Origin: Treponema sp.
GTDB taxonomy: Bacteria; Spirochaetota; Spirochaetia; Treponematales; Breznakiellaceae
Assembly: GCA_020216655.1 (NCBI GenBank)
Contig: JAIWNU010000018.1
Location: 1-10,000 of the forward strand
Direction: 5' to 3'
DNA length: 10,000 nucleotides
Of this stretch, positions 6,570 to 10,000 are shown piece after piece. Numbering within the stretch: the stretch's first letter is position 1; each line of letters begins with the position of its first letter. The position numbers were made by a program, and so were the translations under genes. Below the pieces are notes generated by a model. It had not been told where the DNA came from. It did no database searches and worked only from the letters and a program-made list of their open reading frames with translations.

Positions 6570-8195
6570 TTACTCTTCTTTTATTGTCCTATGACAGGCA
6601 CGTATTGTCAACCTGACGACGGCTAAAAGCAAACTCAAGCCTGAGAGACTTAAAAAAATCCAGGCAAGAAAATCCCCGTACTTTGTATACCAAGTTGTCT
6701 GGGAAAGTAAAGGGACATCCACGGTGAGCTGGACTTCGGTAAATGCGGGAGCCATGGCTATAATACGTCCGTTTGGATCAATTGCACAGGTTTGTCCTGA
6801 GGCGGTAGATCTTACTACAGAACGACGATTTTCGATAGCCCTAAATACAGCCATGGTAGCATGCTGCATCTGAGAGGGGAGACTTTTTGACCACGCGTCA
6901 TTGGTAAGGTTTACAATCAACTCCACTCCATTTTGAACAAAACGCCTTGAAATATAACCAAAAGTATCTTCAAAACAGATAGGGGTAGAAAATTTAATGC
7001 CATTAGCCTCAAACACGGTCACTTCTGTTCCCTTTTTCCAGAAATGAGTATCTGCGTTGCGCAGGGCTTCGTACATAAATGGCAGTTGTTTTTTATAAGG
7101 AAAATGTTCTGTAAAAGGAACAAGATGCATCTTACGGTAAATCTGTTGTTCCTCTCCATTTTTAAAAAGGATAGCAGCATTGTAATCCACACTATCCCAA
7201 ACCCCTTCTTCGTTTACTTCCTTTCGGCCGTCATCATTGCCAATCACATAGGGGATATCCTGGGTCGCCAGGAAGTCGAGCAAATCTTTGACCAGTTCAT
7301 AGGACTCTTGATCGTCACGGTACGTTTTATGCCAATAAATACGTGGTACAAAGGCAGTTTCGGACCAAACCACCAGGTCAGGTTTTTGCTCTTGAGATAC
7401 GGCCTCGAGGGAAAGCCGTTTAAGTATAGCGAAATTTTGCCGGTAAGCGACTATTCCGCCCCGCCAGGGATCTGTATTGTGCTGTATCAATGCAACCCGA
7501 GCTTTCGGTGCTTGCTCATAAGATACGGGAGAGATAAATCCATAGATAAGGCTCGCGATAAGGGCGCAGAACCAAAGACTTGGTGCAAGCCACTCTTTTT
7601 TTATAAAGGAAAACCAATGTTGTGTTGGATTTTTAATATTATCAACTATCCAAGATGCAAAGTATGTGGATGGGAACACTACCAGAGCAGATACAGCCCA
7701 AACCCCAAAAAGTGCGGAAATTTGAATAAGAGGCAGTACTTGCCATTGGGAGTACCCGGTAATTCCATAGGCATAACCGAGAAAACCTTTAGTTCGTAAA
7801 AATTCATAGGAAAGCCATAAAAGCCACTGGACTATATAATATCTTTTGGGGAAGAGTCGTTCGGCAAGTTTCAGGAGGGGAAATAAAATAGCAAAGTACG
7901 TTAAATATATACAGCCAACGATGACCCCGGCCAAAGGATGAAAGACGCTGAGCCAGTAATTAAAAAGGCCATAGGCAGTATATCCATAGAGGGCGCCCCA
8001 AAAAATCGATGCACCGAGGCCTATTCGCGAAATTGCTATAAAGACCGGCACATAGGCAACCCATGCTAAAAGGAAAATACCGTTTGTAACGAAAAGATTT
8101 GGAAACGAAAGGGCAAATAAAACCGACGCTAGGAATATATACAGAAAAGTAATGACATTATTTTTAAATCCATTCCCGTGGGAAGGCAGCATCAT
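6570..8195 (-). CDS. lnt: Apolipoprotein N-acyltransferase
   Basis: Lnt adds the third acyl chain to the N-terminal cysteine of lipoproteins in the inner membrane. This 541-residue protein has an N-terminal multi-span membrane domain (hydrophobic segments about 15-33, 38-57, 62-80, 88-108, 118-134, 155-182 and 204-222). A periplasmic nitrilase-like domain (about 230-495) follows, then a last transmembrane helix (about 506-528) and a basic tail. The catalytic triad is complete: Glu279 in VVWSETAF, Lys355 in IYRKMHLVPFTEHFP and Cys407 in STPICFED. NLTNDAWSK and VRSTASGQTCAIDPNG are further family signatures. The length is near the roughly 510 residues of E. coli Lnt. The ATG overlaps the HU stop (ATGA), giving translational coupling. 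It fits biologically with the lipoprotein gene at 1663 and with lipoprotein-rich spirochaete envelopes. Confidence 0.97.
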   Translation of the reverse strand: MMLPSHGNGFKNNVITFLYIFLASVLFALSFPNLFVTNGIFLLAWVAYVPVFIAISRIGLGASIFWGALYGYTAYGLFNYWLSVFHPLAGVIVGCIYLTYFAILFPLLKLAERLFPKRYYIVQWLLWLSYEFLRTKGFLGYAYGITGYSQWQVLPLIQISALFGVWAVSALVVFPSTYFASWIVDNIKNPTQHWFSFIKKEWLAPSLWFCALIASLIYGFISPVSYEQAPKARVALIQHNTDPWRGGIVAYRQNFAILKRLSLEAVSQEQKPDLVVWSETAFVPRIYWHKTYRDDQESYELVKDLLDFLATQDIPYVIGNDDGRKEVNEEGVWDSVDYNAAILFKNGEEQQIYRKMHLVPFTEHFPYKKQLPFMYEALRNADTHFWKKGTEVTVFEANGIKFSTPICFEDTFGYISRRFVQNGVELIVNLTNDAWSKSLPSQMQHATMAVFRAIENRRSVVRSTASGQTCAIDPNGRIIAMAPAFTEVQLTVDVPLLSQTTWYTKYGDFLAWIFLSLSGLSLLLAVVRLTIRACHRTIKEE

Positions 8196-8530
8196 GTTGC
8201 ATCCCCACCTGCTCCTGGTTCGGCATTAAGAGAAGTAATATCCCAGACACCTTTCTTTAATTCTTTGCCCGGGCGAAAAGCTGCCACACCGTGGGAAGAG
8301 ACAGAAACGGTCGCGCCTGTTTTTGGATTCCTTGCTTTTTGGCGCCCCTTGCGCAGACGAATCTCGAAGGTGCCAAACCCGCGCAGTTCCACAACCCGGC
8401 CATCCATAAGTCCCTGTTTAATAACTTCCAACACCGTGTCGATGACCCCATGGATTTCTTTTTTATCCATGCCAGTTTTTTGATACACTGAATCAATGAT
8501 GTCGGCTTTTGTCAGCTTTGATCCGGCCAT
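8192..8530 (-). CDS. hup: HU/IHF-family DNA-binding protein
   Basis: This histone-like protein bends and compacts DNA as a dimer. The 112-residue sequence carries the whole ~90-residue fold: the N-terminal helices (LTKADIIDSVYQKTG), the signature RGFGTFEIRLRKGRQKARNPKTG (50-72) with the intercalating proline in RNP (67-69) at the tip of the beta-arm, and the C-terminal AAFRPGKELKKGV (83-95). An extra tail of about 16 residues, DITSLNAEPGAGGDAT, is acidic and flexible, unlike the basic tails of some HU proteins. GGGGG lies about 4 nt before ATG within CTGGGGGAAAG. The stop overlaps the lnt start. Homodimeric HU versus IHF-like cannot be settled from the sequence. Confidence 0.95.
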   Translation of the reverse strand: MAGSKLTKADIIDSVYQKTGMDKKEIHGVIDTVLEVIKQGLMDGRVVELRGFGTFEIRLRKGRQKARNPKTGATVSVSSHGVAAFRPGKELKKGVWDITSLNAEPGAGGDAT

Positions 8531-8548
8531 CTTTCCCCCAGGTCATCT

Positions 8549-8582
8549 AAAAATTTGTGGCGCCCCCGCAGAGGGAGCAGCC
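8549..8582 (-). terminator. GC-rich hairpin between rpsT and HU, weak terminator candidate
   Basis: On the minus strand GGCTGCTCCC (8582-8573) can pair with GGGGGCGCC (8567-8559) through nine pairs, with one bulged T and one G-U pair, around a 5-nt loop. ACAAATTTTT follows. The U-run begins 4 nt late, so termination may be partial, allowing HU to be read from the rpsT transcript. No clear promoter for HU could be found in the 80-nt gap, which favours read-through. Confidence 0.35.
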
Positions 8583-8610
8583 AGTTTCATGAACGGAGCA
8601 GAGAATACGC

Positions 8611-8883
8611 TTATGCAGACTTAAAATTGTTAAACAAAATCTGCATGCGGGACTTTTTGCGAGCCGCAGCTTTTTTATTGATGATACCCTTCTGAGCAGC
8701 GCTGTCAAGCTTCTTGATCATTTCTTTCAAGGAAGCTTCTGCCTCGACAGTATCCTTTTTCTGAACCGCGGTTACAAATTTCTTTACACTGGTACGAACA
8801 GCGCTTTTTACCGCCTTATTGCGAATTCTGCGCTCTTCACTTTGCCGATGCCTTTTTTCGGCTGAAGACTGCTTTGTTGCCAA
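8611..8883 (-). CDS. rpsT: Small-subunit ribosomal protein bS20 (TTG start)
   Basis: S20 binds 16S rRNA at the bottom of the 30S body. The 90-residue product is highly basic and helical, with family landmarks QSSAEKRHRQSEERRIRNKAVKSAVRT (5-31), KKLDSAAQKGIINKKAAARKKSRM and a normal length. The initiation codon is TTG, shown by the conserved start MATKQSSAEKR and by TGGGGG 7 nt upstream (8892-8897). No in-frame ATG lies near. E. coli rpsT also starts with UUG, where weak initiation is tied to autoregulation, so the same may hold here; that is inference. It is preceded by a promoter placed directly after the terminator of the upstream gene. Confidence 0.96.
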   Translation of the reverse strand: MATKQSSAEKRHRQSEERRIRNKAVKSAVRTSVKKFVTAVQKKDTVEAEASLKEMIKKLDSAAQKGIINKKAAARKKSRMQILFNNFKSA

Positions 8884-8911
8884 AGGAAAACCCCCACTAA
8901 TCTACAAATGT

Positions 8912-8949
8912 TTATCTGATACCCTATCAAATAAGTTCAATTCTGTCAA
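8912..8949 (-). promoter_or_regulatory. Probable rpsT promoter with palindrome over the -10 region
   Basis: On the minus strand a perfect TTGACA (8949-8944) is followed after 17 nt by TAGGGT (8926-8921), a poor -10. The -35 is therefore strong and the -10 uncertain. A near-perfect inverted repeat, TTATCTGATA and TATCAAATAA around CCC (8912-8921 and 8925-8934, one mismatch), covers the -10 and could be an operator. The -35 begins only 2 nt beyond the T-run of the preceding terminator. Confidence 0.45.
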
Positions 8950-8951
8950 TG

Positions 8952-8972
8952 AAAAAGCCCCGATATCGGGGC
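8952..8972 (-). terminator. Rho-independent terminator of the small four-cysteine gene
   Basis: GCCCCGATATCGGGGC (8957-8972) is a perfect 16-nt palindrome that folds as a 6-bp GC-rich stem with an ATAT loop. On the minus strand it is followed at once by TTTTT (8956-8952). It lies 26 nt after the stop of the minus-strand gene at 8999-9169. Confidence 0.88.
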
Positions 8973-8998
8973 CTCATGCAGCGACGGCTCATCCAACA

Positions 8999-9169
8999 TT
9001 ATTTAAAGTCGGAGGGGCGCCGCTCTACCCGCTTGCACTTTTCGCATTCGGCAACATTTTTAACCTTGCCGTTTTCGAAAAGGGTCTTCATCTTTATTTC
9101 GCCACCGCAGGAGCAGAAGAATTTCTGGGTTGCGCTGGTGGTACGAGCGTTCTTACTGGCCTGAGCCAT
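8999..9169 (-). CDS. Small zinc-ribbon-like protein with four cysteines, unknown function
   Basis: This gene of 56 codons encodes MAQASKNARTTSATQKFF followed by CSC (Cys19, Cys21), GGEIKMKTLFENGKVKNVAE, CEKC (Cys42, Cys45) and KRVERRPSDFK. The paired CxC and CxxC knuckles with 20 residues between them imply one zinc ion bound in a treble-clef or ribbon fold. The protein is strongly basic, so nucleic acid or ribosome binding is plausible. The pattern is like the L31 in this window (CxC, 17 residues, CxxC), but the sequence is not L31, L33 or L36. Evidence that it is real: AAGGAG 8 nt before the ATG, a terminator 26 nt after the TAA, and a promoter candidate upstream. I believe similar small proteins occur in other treponemes but cannot name the family. 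Confidence 0.82.
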   Translation of the reverse strand: MAQASKNARTTSATQKFFCSCGGEIKMKTLFENGKVKNVAECEKCKRVERRPSDFK

Positions 9170-9183
9170 GGGTTCATCTCCTT

Positions 9184-9197
9184 GCCGGAAAACCGGC
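9184..9197 (-). other. GC-rich hairpin next to the ribosome binding site of the four-cysteine gene
   Basis: GCCGG and CCGGC form a 5-bp stem with a four-base loop (TTTT on the minus strand). It ends directly against the AAGGAG Shine-Dalgarno (9183-9178). In the mRNA it could shield the leader or influence ribosome access. Confidence 0.4.
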
Positions 9198-9252
9198 CTT
9201 TACTATGCTATGTATGTGCGTATCCCTAACGGATAATTCACAATCTCAAAGT

Positions 9253-9282
9253 AAGATACAATAGAGGATAAGCACATGTCAA
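9253..9282 (-). promoter_or_regulatory. Candidate promoter of the four-cysteine gene
   Basis: On the minus strand TTGACA (9282-9277) and TATCTT (9258-9253) are 18 nt apart. The start would be near 9246, giving a leader of about 77 nt that contains the hairpin at 9184-9197. The -35 is the left half of the palindrome 9277-9291. Confidence 0.45.
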
Positions 9283-9291
9283 CCATTGACA
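9277..9291. promoter_or_regulatory. Perfect palindrome in the divergent control region, possible operator
   Basis: TGTCAACCATTGACA consists of TGTCAA, CCA and TTGACA, so each strand offers a consensus -35 hexamer, back to back. The left half serves the minus-strand gene (see 9253-9282). The right half could serve the Rrf2 gene, but the -10 at the right distance is poor (AAAAAT at 9309-9314). A factor bound here would cover both promoters. An Rrf2 autoregulatory site is conceivable but unproven. Confidence 0.4.
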
Positions 9292-9354
9292 GACCTTGTG
9301 CACATAGGAAAAATAGTTTAATCTAACAGTCATTATTTCACAAAGAGGCTGTAT

Positions 9355-9801
9355 ATGCGCATAACGACTCGTGGGAGATACGCCTTGCGGGCGACCCTGG
9401 CATTGGCACGGCTCAGCATGGATGGTTCGCCGGTTTCTATCAGCCGTCTATCTGAGAAAGAACAAATTTCTTCCGTCTTTCTTGAGCAAATTTTTTTTAA
9501 ACTCCGAAAAGCCGGCATAGTTGAATCCATACGAGGCCCTGGCGGCGGTTTTAGAATGGCAAAACCCTTAGACCAGATTACAGCAAAAGAGGTGCTCGAT
9601 GCGGCGGGGGAAGGTCTTATGCTTTCCCCCTGTGGAAACATAAAAAAAAGCTGCAGCCACATGAATGACTGCATTTCCTTTGCCATCTGGGCAGAGGCAA
9701 CAGAACTGGTCAATAATTTCTTTTCCAGCATGACATTAGCTTCGATTATTCAGAAATATGTAAAACAATTTGAAAGTGATTCTGCGAGCTGCAATGACTA
9801 A
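9355..9801 (+). CDS. Rrf2-family transcriptional regulator, IscR-like with three cysteines
   Basis: Rrf2 proteins are dimeric winged-helix regulators, many of which sense iron-sulfur status, nitric oxide or redox through a bound cluster. The 148-residue product begins with MRITTRGRYALRATLALARL, the typical Rrf2 start. It continues with the recognition helix region ISSVFLEQIFFKLRKAGIVES (38-58) and wing RGPGGGFRMAKP (60-71), then ITAKEVLDAAGEG. Three cysteines at 93, 100 and 106 (C-x6-C-x5-C) match the cluster-binding loop of IscR/NsrR types, so a [2Fe-2S] or [4Fe-4S] cluster is likely. AGAGG lies 6 nt before ATG. No isc or suf genes are visible; the only downstream partner seen begins 17 nt after the stop. 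It is divergent from the four-cysteine gene. The subfamily and targets are unresolved. Confidence 0.93.
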   Translation: MRITTRGRYALRATLALARLSMDGSPVSISRLSEKEQISSVFLEQIFFKLRKAGIVESIRGPGGGFRMAKPLDQITAKEVLDAAGEGLMLSPCGNIKKSCSHMNDCISFAIWAEATELVNNFFSSMTLASIIQKYVKQFESDSASCND

Positions 9802-9818
9802 TACAGAGGTTAAGAACG

Positions 9819-10000
9819 ATGAAGCACAATAAAATTGATGAACGCTCTTATAAAAAAATAATAGATGTCCTTAAAACACAAAAACAGGGAATTACCGTGG
9901 CGGATATTACCGCGAAAACAGCCCTGCCCCTGGATAAGGTTAAGGAATTAGTTGTCGTCGCCTCCGATGAATATTCAGGCAGAATGGAGGTAACCGAATC
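9819..10000 (+). CDS. Protein with helix-turn-helix-like N-terminus, unknown function (3' end outside window)
   Basis: Sixty complete codons are visible, with the frame open to the window end. The start ATG follows AGAGG by 9 nt and lies 17 nt after the Rrf2 stop, so the two genes are almost certainly cotranscribed. The visible part looks like a small winged-helix unit: helix YKKIIDVLKTQ (11-21), then GITVADITAKTALPLDKVKELVVVAS (24-49), which has the helix-turn-helix pattern of a short helix, turn and second helix, then YSGRMEVTE (52-60), a possible wing. I do not recognise the full family. Spirochaetal proteins that begin in this way exist in my recollection, but the rest of the protein would be needed to name it. 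Confidence 0.72.
   Translation, partial: MKHNKIDERSYKKIIDVLKTQKQGITVADITAKTALPLDKVKELVVVASDEYSGRMEVTE

Noticed and set aside
7044..7799. Open frame of 251 codons on the plus strand
   Set aside because: It lies opposite lnt in a region coding the periplasmic nitrilase-like and membrane domains. The translation has no recognisable domain and the lnt frame is unambiguous.
8819..9229. Plus-strand open frame of 136 codons covering the rpsT-small gene gap
   Set aside because: It runs through the start of rpsT, a terminator, promoter elements and the four-cysteine gene, all read on the other strand. It has no independent ribosome site or family resemblance.
9230..9345. TTCACAA half-sites (near 9237 and 9336) as Rex operators
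   Set aside because: Rex sites need an inverted TTGTGAA half at fixed spacing. Neither copy has one, so these are chance AT-rich matches.
9333..9731. Minus-strand open frame of 132 codons
   Set aside because: It is antisense to the Rrf2 gene, whose identity and start are secure.

Overview
The window reads as ordinary chromosomal DNA of a spirochaete, most likely from the Treponema lineage. The reasons are the gene mix (Rex, a Rho with a long N-terminal extension, HU, Lnt, bactofilin, lipoprotein), moderate GC content, TTG starts at several genes, and a small protein ending in NPPPEDWDGVFVMTTK, a tail I associate with spirochaetal and other class III adenylate cyclases. The assignment is an inference from gene content and recalled family sequences; no database search was run. 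I see no mobile element, CRISPR array, tRNA or rRNA.

Positions 1-2280 carry a plus-strand operon: the redox repressor Rex (its first codons lie before the window), a stand-alone RlmK-type 23S rRNA methyltransferase, and a lipoprotein of unknown function. A strong hairpin at 2299-2330 separates it from the convergent minus-strand genes. Its U-tract shows that it terminates those minus-strand genes.

Positions 2388-8883 are entirely minus-strand. Read in the direction of transcription, the order is rpsT (S20), HU, lnt, a response regulator with a coiled-coil tail, a 73-residue TPR/cyclase-tail protein, a bactofilin, and a CinA C-domain (PncC) protein. Spacing is tight from HU to CinA, with ATGA overlaps at HU/lnt and bactofilin/cinA. 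Rho and rpmE then follow behind their own near-consensus promoter and a leader of about 130 nt. The theme is housekeeping: translation, nucleoid structure, lipoprotein maturation and termination. A possible signalling and cytoskeletal cassette (response regulator, TPR protein, bactofilin) is set into it.

Positions 8952-10000 hold a 56-codon minus-strand gene for a four-cysteine zinc-ribbon-like protein with its own terminator. A divergent control region contains a perfect TGTCAA/TTGACA palindrome. Beyond it are a plus-strand Rrf2/IscR-type regulator with three cysteines suited to an Fe-S cluster, and the start of a co-oriented gene with a helix-turn-helix-like N-terminus that runs off the window.

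I found no clearly new multi-gene system. The items most worth a second look are the small four-cysteine protein, the stand-alone cyclase-tail/TPR protein between a response regulator and a bactofilin, and the palindrome at the shared promoter region.
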